Assembly (NCBI GenBank): GCA_027946555.1
Contig: JAPEVC010000042.1
Span: 62,001-126,000, forward strand
Direction of reading: 5' to 3'
Source: Gnomoniopsis sp. IMI 355080
Taxonomy: Eukaryota > Ascomycota > Sordariomycetes > Diaporthales > Gnomoniaceae
DNA: 64,000 nucleotides
The translations under genes were made by a program, and so were the position numbers. The first letter of the stretch is position 1. Each line of letters begins with the position of its first letter. The notes beneath the pieces are model-generated. The model was not told the origin of the DNA. It was given only the letters and a program-made list of their open reading frames with translations, and did not search any database. Shown here in pieces: positions 42,818 to 55,195 of this stretch.

Positions 42818-45238
42818 TTATATAAAAGCCGCAGGTGTGCCCCCGCCGCCTGCCCCACCACTGGCACCACCGCCTCTAGGCGTGCCGTATCCCGACCCGT
42901 GCGCCGGTGGTCTAGGTGGTGTTCCGCTGCTTATTCCGAGACCTTTCTCATTACCACTGCTACTGCCGCTACCTCCCCTGCTACGCTGTGGCGAATCCGT
43001 AATCTCCCGACCGTATCGGCCTGGCCTGTCGTCCGGATAAGACTTCATTTCATCGTCGTACGCATACTCGTCGGAAGGACTGGCCTCGTAGTCGACATCG
43101 TCCTCCTCTTCGTAGGATGGGAGCGAACGCGTCGATCGCTCTACGCTGTCGCCTTGTACGAGACCGAGACGTTCCTCTTCTGTGTCAAGGGCGAGTTGTT
43201 AGTAACATGTACGACTTTCCAGCACTTCCACATATTGTCAAACCAAGAAAACGACATACCACTTGCGGCCTTTACGTGCGGGGCCGAGTAACCCCTACTC
43301 GACAACGGCCTCGCTATACTCTTAGATGACATCGGCCTCTCATCTGCGCTGTCATGATGTTCACGGCTCTTCTTGAAGACGTTTTGAAACGAAAACTGCC
43401 TCTTCGCCGTCTGCTGCCCATGCGAACCATGTGGCGGCGGGGTCGGTGCGAGGCTGCTGGATGGGGTGTGTCGCGTCTCCCCACCAAATTGGATATGTCT
43501 GGAAGCACCCGGGTCATAGCTAGTTTGACCAGGCGGTATTCCCCATACGCTGCTGCTTTGGCTGCCACCCGTATGCTGGGCCGGCACGGCAATCTCTGTA
43601 AGCTGCACCGGGTGCATAGGGCTCTGCGCTTTGCTACCAGTGATGTTATGTTGTGTTGGATTGGTCGTCTCCATATTGGTATGATCCACGCTGCTTGATC
43701 GGTAGTCCGGGTGACCTGGAAGGACGCTGGATGCCCGCGAGCGAATCGTTCCAAAGGCCCTGGTAAGGCCTGCGGAGAACGGCCGGTCGGCTTCAGCCAG
43801 CTCCTCATCCGTCATAAAGCGCGACATGCCCAGCGGCGGGTGCGGGCTGTTGGTTGTGGGCACAGCAAATGGCGTTCCGGGGGGCCCCATGGAGGACGTC
43901 ATGGACCGACCATTATGACTACCCATAGTTGTCCTGCGGCGTCGCAGACCATCCCACTCGAACTCCGGCTCACCAGCCTCGCTGACAGATTGCAGTCTCT
44001 CGGATTCCTTCTCCAGGCGGAGGCGCTTTAGCTCCTCCACTTCCATCTTCTCGCGGGCGGTTGAAAATCGACGGACGATGGCTGCGGCTCCACGGATGGC
44101 GTCGGCCTTGGGATCCGTCTCCGACTGCTCTTGCTCAGCAATGACGTGGATTTGGTTCAAATCACCCGCGAAGACAGCTGCATCCGGTACATCCTTTGCG
44201 GATTTTGACAGCTGCAGAAGCACTACTCCTGAGCAAATCGTAAGGAAGCCCAGCACAACAGTGACGATGGATGTGACGGTTCCCTTGAAGCCTTGAAAGA
44301 GGACGGCGGAGGTGATGATAGTTGTGCTGGTAAAATAGACGTAATATGTTGGTGTGACCATTGCGGCATTGAAGAGATTCAAGGCTTTCTATTGGCATGT
44401 CAGCTATGTGGAAAATACTAGATAATGATCCAGAGAGCATGATGGAACTCACATTCAAGTAGATGATTTCTGTCAACAGGGTACAGACGACAAAGACTAA
44501 GAGGAAGTACGTGAACCACTGGTTGAACTGCGCTTTTCCTCCAATCTGTGCAACAATGGCGGAGCCGAGTCCCTGTGTTGCGACTACACTGAGTCCTCCC
44601 ACCCAGCTGCAAATCGAGATGTAAACCAACATATTCTTCTTGCCCCATCTGGGCCCTACCCAGAAGGCCGTTATGGCGGAACCAACGATAATGACGCCGG
44701 CGTAACTCAAGAAGCCAGGCTGAATGAAAAATTGCTGCATCTCCTGGATATCGGAAACGGAGGATTCCTCGGGAGCATTCATGACAATGACGACGGAGCC
44801 GAGGATACACAGGAAGCAGGCGACCTTTCCGACCATGCTCAGGCGCTCCTTGAGGAAAATTGCGGATAGAACGGTACAGATAACGACGGACAGGGCGCCA
44901 AGCGGGGTGACGAGGATGGCGTCAGTAAAGGCGTATGCGACAAAGTTTAGAATTTCACCCAAGATCATCAGGGTCATGCCGGTCCACCAAAAGGCGTTTT
45001 TGAGGTAGCCGTAGCCCTCACCAGCGGCCTCGTGATATTTCTCGTTCGCCTTGAGCAAGCCATACTTTTTGAAGACGAAGGAGGAGCCGATGAAGAGGCC
45101 GGAACCAACAGCCAGACATATGCCGATGATCTTGTAGGAAGCGGGACGCTCTTCGGTAGAGGTGGAGGATGTTGTGTCGTTTGCGCGGGCATATATCTCG
45201 TGTGCTGTGTCCAGCACGACGCGTGCAGTGGTGTCCAT
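42818..45238 (-). CDS. NIPA-family magnesium transporter with long cytosolic tail
   Basis: Exons 45238..44453, 44388..43260 and 43179..42818 (introns 64 and 80 nt) give 758 residues. The N-terminal half is the NIPA (DUF803) fold of the drug/metabolite transporter superfamily with about nine membrane segments: IIGICLAVGSGLFIGSSFVF, the family hallmark FAYAFTDAILVTPLGALS-like block, CFLCILGSVVIVMNAPEE, and VTPTYYVYFTSTTIITSAVL. Fungal NIPA proteins are thought to carry Mg2+, by analogy to human NIPA1/2. From about residue 345 a 400-residue hydrophilic tail follows, Ser/Pro-rich, then an acidic stretch (SYEEDDVDYEASPSDEY) and a Gly-rich end (GGGASGGAGGGG). Upstream in-frame codons lack an ATG, so 45238 is a good start. 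Confidence 0.92.
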
Positions 45239-47255
45239 GGTACGTACGTTTTTGGTGGAGGAGTGGGAGGGGACCACGAGCGCAAGCAACGACAGCGTCG
45301 TCGCTGCGGAGAGGAAAGGGGGGAGAATCGAGTGGGAGGCTTGAGGATTCGGGGACGCGCGGAGGAAGAGGTTACCGGTGTTGGAGTTGCTCGTATTATC
45401 TTGAGTTCTGACGTCGATGTTATTCTTGAGGGGGGAGGAGTGGTGGTTGGGGCAGCGGGCAGTAAACAGGATTGAGCGCCTGCGAAGCCAGTGACGACAT
45501 TTGTGGTGCAAGCAATTTGATCAATTCCTAGTGTTTTTTCGAGCAGAGACGACACAGAAAAGACACAAAGAGAGGCAAAAGCAGGCACGTACTCTGGTAC
45601 ACTCTTGTGGTATCTGGACCCTGATTGTGTATCTAGAGGCGGGCAAAGGATGTTGAAAATAGCAGTTGTGTTGTACCGGGAAAGGTTTATGATGGGATCT
45701 GCGGATGTTCGAGCCAGGACGGGGACAGGGGAGGCCCCCGTCTAGAGGTGGCGGTCGGTGGCTGTGGGCTACATACTACATACGACCTACCTAGCAGCTA
45801 GGTGTGTACTTGGTATGGTAGGTAGTACATGTAGCCCCGTATGCAGGCACGAAAGAATTTACCACAAAAGGGTACCTTGTCTGGTACTGCGTGCTGGGCA
45901 GGACTACGAGTACTATGTACCGAGTCAGTCAAGCAGTGGTGATGGGATGGACGTTGTGGGCTTGCCGCTTTGAGACGATAGGCGTAATAAGATGCGACCA
46001 CCACCACCGCTAACCGCTAACTTGCGCCTCGTTGGGTACAGCTGAAGGCCAGCCCAGCCTTGGCGGGTCCCCAGTGTTCCGAGGCCCTGGCGGCTGCTAG
46101 TAACTGAAACTACCCGACCACTTGCACGTGCCCTGTGCCCCGCCTGCCCGCTTGCGTATCACCACGGCCGTAATGGGCAAATGCCAGCGCCATTGGCCAC
46201 CTGGACCTGCCATCCAGTGCCTACTATGTACTGCGCATTTACCACGACCTAAACGTGCCCAAGTATGTATAGGGTGTCAAATTCGGCTCCGAGGCATGAC
46301 GTCAGGGGCCTGGCCTGTCTGGCTGTCCTGGTCCTCCACGCGCGGTCGTCCCAAGGTTGCGTGGGCGCTTATTGTTGATTGGTTGAGAGCATGCGTTTAC
46401 CATCTCTAGGGGACCCACATGCATGCCACGCGCATGCCACACGCATGCAGACAACCTGCAAGTCTTTTGACCAGCCGAGAGCACATTGATACGGCCATCG
46501 ATACACAATCCCATCCTCGCCCGTCTCACGATCAGTACACTCAGGTTGACGCTCATCGTTTCGCCGATCGAAATATCAAATGATTTGTTTCATCCAACAC
46601 AATGTGCCGGGACTTCCACATGGCTGATCTGAGTCAAGTCGGATCGTGACACGGATATTGTGTCGTGGGTCTTGGGTGTTCGTCATCCCGCCCAGCCGTG
46701 TCTTATTACTGTATAATTACATACCTACATACCTACCTCCTATGGTAGCTACCTATGTAGGTAGGTAACTAGCTTGGATAGGCCACATCTTGACTCTCGG
46801 GGCAAAGACTCTGGGCTCGAGCAAATGAGGTAGGGAGTATGGAGTTGCATGCAGGTGCTTGACTTTTGAGAAGGCTGTGGATATAGGGCAAGTTCGATGG
46901 TCCATGGAAGTGACTATGGTTCCTTACGCACCGAGTATAGAATTATTAGGCACAACCCACTACCACACCAGAATTACTAGAATATCCAAAATACCTACCG
47001 TCGAGATACCAAACCAAGCGACTTCATCCTCGTCCAAAAAGCATCATCATCATCATTATCCCTCCATGGCTTGTCCCACTTGTATCGACAAGATGGTCAC
47101 TTCTGAACCTCTGGATATCGACACTTTCGACCTCGTCCAAAACACCCACCCGAAAATGGCCCAAGGCCACGCCAGAGACTAGTCCTCCAGAGCCACCACC
47201 AGGGCCAGTCTGGATGCCAGCTTGCAACATGATCTCCAAAGTACTGGGAAAGCCA
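45239..47255. other. Intergenic, 2.0 kb, repeats of TAGGTA half-sites
   Basis: Promoter and leader of the NIPA gene plus sequence without a clear gene. Many TACCTA/TAGGTA half-sites cluster near 45787-45833 and 46722-46768. A (CAT)n run near 47042-47058 would encode poly-His in one frame; the ORF there (MACPTCIDKMVTSEP, from 47067) is short and unsupported. Confidence 0.45.
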
Positions 47256-47941
47256 TCAGGGCGACGAGGAGCCAACAGCGTCTACCCGGGCCCAAAACAC
47301 CTCAGGTCCCGTATGACCCGCCCCTTTGCGCTCCCACGCCTCGTCGTCCAACGCCTCTCTTCGCTCACGACCATACTCAGTGGCCATTACTAGCTGCTTG
47401 CCTTTCTCGTCGCCCGACGCCATGGCCCTCGCCCCCCCATTCTTCATCGCCCACTCCACCTCCTTTACTTCCGCTTCTGCCCCGTCCTCCACCGCCTTCC
47501 ACGCGCTTCCCACCAACCCTCCACCTGTACCAAAGCCCTCGCCATTTTGCCCGCCGTACCCTATACCTGGGCGTGCAGCAGGGCGAGCCCGTCCACGCAA
47601 TCACGCGCCATCGCCTCCATCGGCATCACATCACCCTCCATGAGCATCTCGACAAGACGTACAAACTCGCCACCATCGAACGCTTGGCCTTTCAACAGGC
47701 TCGTGTATGGGCCAGCGGGATGCCCAAATGACCCGTCCATCCGCCCATCATCACGAGCAGGCACCCACCCAGGTCCATTTGGGGCTTCACCACAAGCGAC
47801 GCGTCCGACGGCCTGAATCCGCGATTTCATACCGACATGTACGAATGGCGGCCAACTCGCCTTTCCGGCGAGGTTCCTCGTCAGCTGGGTCTTGTGATTG
47901 GATGGGCATTGCTGCGCAAGGCTCGACTTGCATATCAGCAT
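47256..47941 (-). CDS. Unidentified coding-like region, two frames
   Basis: Two overlapping minus-strand ORFs (47941..47561 and 47600..47256) have good GC3 codon use and protein-like composition, but in different frames. The first ends with the block EFVRLVEMLMEGDVMPMEAM and DGLALLHAQ; the second continues from YGGQNGEGFGTGGGLVGSAW to a C-terminus near GHTGPEVFWARVDAVGSSSP. They could be one gene joined by a short intron starting at GTATAG (about 47573), or a frameshifted relic. The 5' end was not found, and plus-strand reading also gives an open frame. I recognise no family. Confidence 0.3.
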
Positions 47942-48524
47942 CGGGCTGACCCCCAGCTCAAGCTCATCGAGAGGCAGGAAGAGGTTGTCGCCGTGGCTGG
48001 CAATACGTCACCTTCGACCGGGTCCATGCCGAGACACAAAAACTGTCCTCTGGCCCTGGAAAAGAAACGCCTGTTCACATTGAGGTTTCTAGGCAGGGGT
48101 CTTACAGGGGAGTTGGGCGAAAATTGGGAAGTATATACTGTTATCACGTGGCTGGGCTTGTGGCACCGTATCTGAAGAGCTTTCCGCATACCCCAACTCA
48201 AAATAGATGCGGGACAGGCGTGACAAAGACCCCGGATGCTGGGAGGCGGGAGTGACAACAATGATGATTTGAACGTTGAGAACAATCAACTTGGCTGCTT
48301 TTTTGTCATTATGATTATTTTTTCCCACTCTCATTGTGTCGGGGCCCACATGGTACGGGCTAAGAGGGCCAGTTGGCCAACGCCCCTCTGTGGAAGAAAC
48401 GCTCCTCTTGAAGGGGGCCGAGAGCCACAAGAATGATCGAAGACCTGTGTAAAGCAAGAACTGATAAATTACTCATGCATATAGAGCTCTTTTTCTCACT
48501 GTTCATCATCACACCATAGCAGAG
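47942..48524. other. Intergenic, 583 bp
   Basis: No supportable gene. The 3' side should carry the promoter of the Ser/Thr-rich protein gene. Confidence 0.4.
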
Positions 48525-49595
48525 ATGTATATCACTAAATGGGTAGCATTGGCAGCGGCAGTGTCCATCGCGAGGGCGTATACCGATTACTGCATTGAAC
48601 CCAAGCCTGAGTCCGCCACAACCAACAACACGCCCGCTGTCACGATATCTAATACAAACTCCCTCGAGCCAAGTGTGACACAGGCAACTCAAGTCTCTTA
48701 CGCCGAAACATCACAAGCCGTCGGTGTCGACATCACCACATCTTCTCTGGCTCCTGCAGCCACAGCTACCTTTGATATCTTTTCCAACACCGCCCAAACC
48801 CTCAAGCCGTCTGCCTCGGAAGCCTCATCTGGACCTACACCTAGCAGCGCGCCACCCACTGCCACAGCCTCTGCCTCCACCGCCGAGATTACAGCATCCG
48901 AGGCATCGTCAACCTCAACACCCATCCCGTCCCTCACAGCCTCGAAACATGCAACCATTCGCCCGGCCATGGCCCTCTGCGGTTCCCTTGGTGGACTCTG
49001 TCCTTCGAACGGCACTACCGGAAACACGTCAAAAGGAGCTCTTGATAGCTCAGAGGATGCTGACAACAAGTCCGATTTGCTTTCAACTGTTACTTTCTTT
49101 AGGACTTCAACACAGACAATTACTAGCCAGCAGGGGCTCACCACGGACAGCCACCTGCCATCTAGGCCATCCATGCGGCGTGCGCGCAGGGCTTGTGCAA
49201 GTGAAAATCAAAGCAGCTTGACGCAATCGAGCCAGAGTGTGCTGAGAAGCGCCAGTCCCAGCGCCGAGAGCGAGAGTTCAAGCCAGGGGGCCTTTTCTGT
49301 GATGAGCTCGAGTGCATTGCAGACTATTGGCCCCATGGTCGAGTTCTCCACTGCGCCAGTATCTATACAAGCGTCTAGTCGGACGGATAAAGCCTTCTCT
49401 ATGACATCGACGTTGTCGCAGGCACACAGCATTACTGGTGTGACAGTATACTCCATGAAGACGGCTGTGTCATCTCCGACGACGGCTACGCCTTCTTCAC
49501 ATCACTCTGGTTCTGGGCGTGCATTCGGACTCCATCCGTGCCAGGCCCTGCTTTTGGCCTGTCTGGTCATGATGGCAAGTTGCTTCTTGTTTTAA
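48525..49595 (+). CDS. Ser/Thr-rich GPI-anchored cell wall protein
   Basis: Intronless, 356 residues. A signal peptide (MYITKWVALAAAVSIARA) is followed by almost continuous Ser/Thr/Ala/Pro-rich sequence with a few Cys (SLGGLCPSNGTT), typical of heavily O-mannosylated wall proteins. A GPI-attachment signal is visible at the end: small residues around SGSGRAFG, then the hydrophobic tail ALLLACLVMMASCFLF. No catalytic domain is apparent. Such proteins evolve fast, so the name is descriptive only. A dibasic cluster MRRARRAC mid-protein could be a Kex2-type processing site. Confidence 0.82.
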   Translation: MYITKWVALAAAVSIARAYTDYCIEPKPESATTNNTPAVTISNTNSLEPSVTQATQVSYAETSQAVGVDITTSSLAPAATATFDIFSNTAQTLKPSASEASSGPTPSSAPPTATASASTAEITASEASSTSTPIPSLTASKHATIRPAMALCGSLGGLCPSNGTTGNTSKGALDSSEDADNKSDLLSTVTFFRTSTQTITSQQGLTTDSHLPSRPSMRRARRACASENQSSLTQSSQSVLRSASPSAESESSSQGAFSVMSSSALQTIGPMVEFSTAPVSIQASSRTDKAFSMTSTLSQAHSITGVTVYSMKTAVSSPTTATPSSHHSGSGRAFGLHPCQALLLACLVMMASCFLF

Positions 49596-50399
49596 AGGGT
49601 GGAGGGCTTGAGGATCGTTCTCGGTCGGGAATTTCCACCTAGGTGCTTTCAAGACATTATGTTTCACAGTATTAGTCATAGAATCAATTTGTACATTTGT
49701 GTGCAATCATCAAAAAGGCACATCATTTGGTGTGACAAAAGAACAAGGACAAAGCGCGGTTGCTCCGGCATTTCTCATGCCTTGAATCTTCATCATGGGT
49801 GTTCCGCCTCATGTACTATATATTCCTGCACAAACCGTCATAATGGAAATAAATTCAATATAGAACATCATTCCGTCCCCGAAGCAGGACAAGGGCAAGC
49901 AGCAAACTTGTTCGTGACAAGATAATCATTGAGTGCAAGAAAGGAAGGGGTTGTTATGGTGAGGAGCTGCATCCATTATGTGGGACCACTTAACCGACAT
50001 TCCCAAGCAGCTTAAACATCGAGAAGCTTTTAGGTCTCCGAGACCGACTCAAGCATTTCACGCATGTTGGTTCATATTGCGCATACTTGATCACCTCGTT
50101 TTGCCTGTTTTACGCCGATTCCGGTGTGGAGGAGGGTTGCATTGAACAGCCAGTTGCTTCAGAGGCGCCTACCAGACGCTCGGCTAATGGAGCGGGCCTG
50201 AATGTGACGGCCACCAACCAACAAACGACCCAATATTTGACCACATCTCCAACCTTGCCGCCGTCACAAACTTTGAGGATTCTAAATATAAAACTACACT
50301 TCAATAAGAAGTCCAATGTTCCAAATCAGCTCATCATTCTTGGAATCGACTCAATCTTCGCTGCTTCACTCGAGTAAAGAAACACTATCCGCGTTCATC
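49596..50399. other. Intergenic, 804 bp
   Basis: No gene seen. Two palindrome-like ACCTAGGT words are absent except a CACCTAGGTG at 49636-49645. Confidence 0.4.
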
Positions 50400-52088
50400 A
50401 TGGCCCTGCGTCCTCCTTGCCGCAGTCATTCGAGAACTTTCCTCTCGCTCCCTGATGAGCTCCTCCTCGACATCTTCCAAAAAGTAAAAGAATACAGACC
50501 CACCAACAAAGCACTCCATGCGGGCTTTGCTAGCTCGTCCTCCCAAATCGCCGCCATCCGACTCACCTGTCGCCGATTTGCGGCTACCAGCTCCCACCTT
50601 CTAGTACATTACATCTGCCTGAATGGACTAAATCTACACTCCCTGGAGAAGCTGGAGGAGATCTCTCGTCATCCCTTGATAAGAAAGGGCGTCAGCATCA
50701 TTAGGCTTGAGTTGCAATGCTACGTGCCGAATTTGGCGGAAGATATGGGCGAGTTTGCCAGATGGGCTGTAGAACGGGTTTTGGATTTGGCAAGGCGCCA
50801 CAGGAGGTCTTTCGAGCAAGAGGTAGAGATCTCAACTCACGAGGATTGCGACATCACAGAAAGCCTGCTGAAGAGGAGGGATGAGTTGGCCGTTTGGCTG
50901 CGAAAACTCAAAGTCATGCTGGATGTGTGGAGTTCCACAAGCGTTCAGAAGTGGGATAAGCGACCGACTGATCCTTCAAATGGTACCGGAAAGTCTGATC
51001 AACAACAAAAGGCATCAGATGTGAGCAGCTGTGTCGAGAGTGAGCCCTGCATCCGATTACTGCGCGAAGCTCATGGCCTCTACCGACGACGTTACGAGGA
51101 CCAAGAGGCGTTGAGAAAGGACAACAACTTTGCCACAAGGTTTGCCACAGCAATGTCTCGAATGCCCAGGGCCAAATGGCTCGAGTTCCAAGACTTCCGT
51201 CATGAGTCCAATGTGTCATTTGACTGCTGTAGTGGAAACGATGTCTCTCAGGCCTGTCGAGGTACCCGGGAAACGGACGAGTGCGCCCAATTACTCAATA
51301 TCGACTCTCTACTCGAGCCCATGTCATGGGAAGAAATAAAGGACCATCATTATCACAGTCCCCCGGCAGAAATCCTCTTCACTCTGCCCGTGGCCATTCA
51401 AAAGGCCGGCTGCACGCTCGACAGCATCCTAGTCCGGACAATGACCCAGGCAGAGCACTATTTCCCACTCCTCCGCAATTCGATGTACAACAATTCCGCA
51501 GTGCTACGGGACGCAGTCCAGGCAATAGAGCTGAAAAGCTTCGCCTTCATCCACGGCGTAGATGCGAAGACTCGGACACGGGAGACACCTACACTCGAGG
51601 ATCTTGAGGCATTCAAGAGGTATATCGTAGCGATGACGAGCAGCGACACCCTCGAACGCTTCAGACTGGCTGTTGACAGCGACTGGGTCAGCAGCAGCTT
51701 TGAGGTGGAGGATGCCTTAGTTTTTGGCGACCTGATAAGTTCGACGAGGTGGAGAAACTTGAGGGATATTCATATGACTGGTCTATCAATCCGCTTGGAA
51801 GATTTGGAAAATGTTCACTACAAGCTGAAGAGCAATGAGACGAGTCTGGACTTTTTGACGTTTTCGCGGGTCAGGCTGATCAGTGGGCACTGGACAGAGG
51901 CGTTAGAGATGTTACGTGAGATGAACATCGCGGACAAAGAGGTACTCGAGCCGACTGGGGCAGAGTGCGACTCTCTGATAATGCCGCTGTGTAGCGGATA
52001 TGAGAGGATATTTGGCGAGAAGTCCGGGCGTGGGAACGAAGCTGGACAATTCATCAACGGGCACATAAAGCATAATCCCTTGAGATGA
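50400..52088 (+). CDS. F-box protein, fungal type
   Basis: Intronless, 562 residues. An F-box lies near the N-terminus (residues about 15-65): FLSLPDELLLDIFQKVKEYR, then IAAIRLTCRRFAATSSHLLV. It should bind Skp1 in an SCF ubiquitin ligase. The rest shows no leucine-rich, WD40 or Kelch repeats; it is a mixed helical sequence with a hydrophilic stretch around residues 195-215 and a Cys cluster (SFDCCSGNDVSQAC). This architecture, an F-box with a unique C-terminal region, is common and expanded in filamentous ascomycetes, and target specificity cannot be inferred. The start at 50400 is the first ATG in frame near the F-box. Confidence 0.85.
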   Translation: MALRPPCRSHSRTFLSLPDELLLDIFQKVKEYRPTNKALHAGFASSSSQIAAIRLTCRRFAATSSHLLVHYICLNGLNLHSLEKLEEISRHPLIRKGVSIIRLELQCYVPNLAEDMGEFARWAVERVLDLARRHRRSFEQEVEISTHEDCDITESLLKRRDELAVWLRKLKVMLDVWSSTSVQKWDKRPTDPSNGTGKSDQQQKASDVSSCVESEPCIRLLREAHGLYRRRYEDQEALRKDNNFATRFATAMSRMPRAKWLEFQDFRHESNVSFDCCSGNDVSQACRGTRETDECAQLLNIDSLLEPMSWEEIKDHHYHSPPAEILFTLPVAIQKAGCTLDSILVRTMTQAEHYFPLLRNSMYNNSAVLRDAVQAIELKSFAFIHGVDAKTRTRETPTLEDLEAFKRYIVAMTSSDTLERFRLAVDSDWVSSSFEVEDALVFGDLISSTRWRNLRDIHMTGLSIRLEDLENVHYKLKSNETSLDFLTFSRVRLISGHWTEALEMLREMNIADKEVLEPTGAECDSLIMPLCSGYERIFGEKSGRGNEAGQFINGHIKHNPLR

Positions 52089-52696
52089 CATGGAGATGCG
52101 CACAAGAATATGTAGCTAGCTAGATGCACACAGACTACAATATATTGATAGTAATCCATCCGTTCGCGGCATCATTTCACCCAAAAGACAAGAGAGTTTG
52201 TGTGTAGGTAGCGGAACACGTGTACTACCTCATTAGCCATGATCTGTCCCGTCTATCGATTGCAGCATCAGGTAGCTGATCGGCGACCATGACCAATTTC
52301 CCATTTCAAACTCATCCTCTCTACCATTAGCCTCCCCACTTCCCCAGCTTTCCCCAGAATTTCCCCTGCTTTTGCCCAGCCTACCCCAGCTTCCCCCTCA
52401 CCAAGGAGTGCCAGCAATCCATAGAATCAGCGTCATATAAACAGCTTCGAAAAATAACCTGGTCAATGGCTAGTTCTGTATCGGCGGCAATACCCCAATG
52501 CCGGGACCCAAGACTGCGGTACTGCTGTATTTAGCATGTCATCTTGACCCAAGGAAGCATGTTCCCCTCACAACTCATCACCGGACCTTCCTAGAGCACA
52601 GACGGCCCTTACTATTACAGCCTATGCGTGTCTTGCTTTTTTCCCCTTCTCCTTCAGTCACTCTTCCCAACTGACTGTGCCGATAAGTTTCAGAGC
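52089..52696. other. Intergenic, 608 bp
   Basis: No gene seen. A run of CCCCAGCTT/CCCCAGAATT-like words (about 52338-52392) forms a degenerate tandem. Confidence 0.4.
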
Positions 52697-54784
52697 ATGC
52701 CCAGCACGAAGCACGAATTGACTGGCATGGATATTGACGACAAGATTGAGGGTGGCCCTCGGGCTGAGCATGTACAAGACCATGTTTCCATCGGAGACGA
52801 AAAGATTGGCGGCACACGGGATCATCTGCGGCAGCTCACTGACGCAGAGCTTGCTGTGGAAAGAAAACTGAGGAGAAAGATCGATATCCGAATCATGCCC
52901 ATCTGTGTGCTCATCTATCTTTTGAACTATATCGATCGGTGAGATCAGCCCACCGTCCCAGACCTAGTCCGATGGATCTCCTGACAAGGCGCCAGAAATA
53001 ATTATGCAGCAGCCAGGCTACAGGGCCTCGAGGACGACCTCGGGATGACTGATCAACAATATCAGATTGGACTGTCTACACTATTTGTCGGCTATGTGCT
53101 GATGCAGGTGCCGTCCAATGCCTTGCTGAACTACGCTGGACGGCCCTCCCTCTACATTGGCTTCTTTGTAAGTCTCTCTCTGTCTTCCCCCTTGACAGGG
53201 ATTCTTCAGCTTGAGCGGAACCTGGAGCTTCATGTTCATGGCAACATGAGAAGCTGCTAATTCCTATGTTCCATTCTCAAGAGTGGCCGAAAAACGGCCG
53301 GCCCAAACTGTTTCCACACCCGAGCTCTCAGCTTACGCCTCGTTGCAACCGTTGCTGATATAACTTCGTCCACAGACCTGTCTCTGGGGCCTGGTTTCCG
53401 CGTGTACCAGTCAAGTCAAGACGCCTGGCGAAATCATAGCCTGTCGATTCATCTTGGGCTTCGTAGAGGCACCCTTCTTTCCTGGCATCCTGTTCTACCT
53501 CTCCAAGTGGTACACTAAGGAAGAGCTCTCTTTACGAATGGCCATCTTCTACTCTGGATCACTCATCAGTGGGGCTTTTGGGAACTTGATCGCTGCAGGT
53601 ATTTTGAACGGCCTAGAGGGCGTACATGGGTACAGTGCTTGGCAATGGCTTTATATTATTGAGGGCGTGCTCACGGTCTTTGTAAGTCTTATCAAGAGTG
53701 ACGTGACGTTGGAGACTCTACCTACCTTATAGGTATTCAGGTGAGGACCTCAGACAAGACAACGAGATATGCTGACCAAGACTAACAGTTCGGGATGACT
53801 TTAATTGTCGTCCTTCCCGACTTCCCAGACACCTGGAAGGCTCTGTCTGACGAGGAGCGGCATGTTGCCAATCGACGTCTGGCGGTCGAGGCAGCCGAAG
53901 CTGACATTGACGACAAGCACGGCATGTCACAGCTGCGCGGTATCAAACTAGCTTTGACTGATCCCAAGACGTATCTGCTTGCTATTGCCTATCATGGACA
54001 GACAGGTGCGGCTGGGATACAAAATTACTTTCCGACGCTTACTGAGACCATCCTGTCTAATCGCATCGATGCGCTGCTGCTATGCGCGCCTCCGTATATT
54101 TTCATGGTTGTTTGGTCATTTGCCCATTCGCGCATCTCCGATCGCATGGGGAAACGCTTTTGGTTTTTCTTGTATCCTATTCCTATCACAATTATCGGAT
54201 TCATTGGTGCGTGTGACCGTGTCCTCCTGATCGTTCTCAAGAACGGGGACAGTCTTTTGTCGTGATGCTGACACTGGCTCTAGTGTTTATGACCTCCGAC
54301 AATTTTGGGGCTCGATACTTCAGTCTCTTTCTGCAAATATTCGTATTTGCAATGAATGGAACGCTCTATGCCTGTAAGGCGCCCTCTTCCAACGACTGTC
54401 TGATTCCACAGGTTGCTGACAGGTCCAGGGATTTCCTCGTCGATTCCGCGGCCGCCTGCAAAGCGTGCAGCGGCCCTGGCCTTTATCAACTCGGTGGGAA
54501 ACGCTGCTTCTATCTGGACGCCGTTTACCTACAGGACGCAAGACGCACCTTTTTATCGGCCTGCGATCGGTTGTTGTATTGCGTTGCAATGCGTTGCGGC
54601 GATTTGCGCAGTCTCTCTCAAGCTCCTTCTGGAGAGACAGAACAAGAGATTGGAGAGGATGGACGATGCTGGAGCTCAACTTACGGACCATGACATGAAG
54701 AGACTCGAGAAAACAGCAGAGGTAGAGGGCGTCACAGTTGAGGAGGCGAGGCTTCTGCAGGCAGGATTCCGATTCGTGATTTGA
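52697..54784 (+). CDS. Dal5-family MFS anion transporter
   Basis: Plasma-membrane anion:cation symporter of the allantoate permease family (Dal5, Tna1, Vht1, Soa1). Six exons: 52697..52938, 52996..53167, 53376..53681, 53789..54206, 54284..54373 and 54429..54784, giving 527 residues; intron 2 is 208 nt, long for this genome. Family blocks are RIMPICVLIYLLNYIDR (TM1), GLSTLFVGYVLMQVPSN (TM2), CRFILGFVEAPFFPGILFYL (TM4), RMAIFYSGSLISGAFGNLIA (TM5) and SSIPRPPAKRAAALAFINSV after TM10. The tail contains EEARLLQAGFRFVI, typical of the family. The substrate is unknown; the neighbouring TauD-type enzyme makes a sulfonate a reasonable guess. Confidence 0.92.
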
Positions 54785-55195
54785 GGAGGCTGTGTAGATG
54801 TGAGAACCGAGTCCTGGGATGGTCAGCATCTTGTCAGGAAAGTGATGTTTGCAAAGCACCTGGCGACGAGGACTGCATACATGATCTGTGTGGGCGTCAA
54901 GACCGTTTACCCCTGAAAGCTGTCTTTGTCGTAGGAAGACATGATGGACAGTCAAAATACGTAATGATGCTGAAGGTGCCCCTGCTGGGAGTGAAATTAA
55001 TAAGCCTCTCGGTCTCTGCGGGACTTGCCGCGCCGCCCGCAAGAACAGTGACGTTGATACCCCGGAGTTCGGCAGTGCAGGCCCAACAGACATGCCACCA
55101 GACGGACGCACAACACAACCTGGAACCCAACGACAGTTGCTCAGACCCAATCCGTCGCCTCAGTCTGGCGTGCCCGGAATGCTCTTATCCTGACC
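54785..55195. other. Intergenic, 411 bp
   Basis: Between two genes on the same strand; no conserved coding signal. Confidence 0.4.

Noticed and set aside
47222..47731. Proline-rich plus-strand ORF of 169 codons
   Set aside because: Composition (Pro/His/Arg) is that of an antisense frame; the minus-strand reading is more protein-like, though itself uncertain.
54320..55150. 276-codon minus-strand ORF
   Set aside because: Overlaps exons 5-6 of the Dal5-type transporter in antisense and shows no domain.
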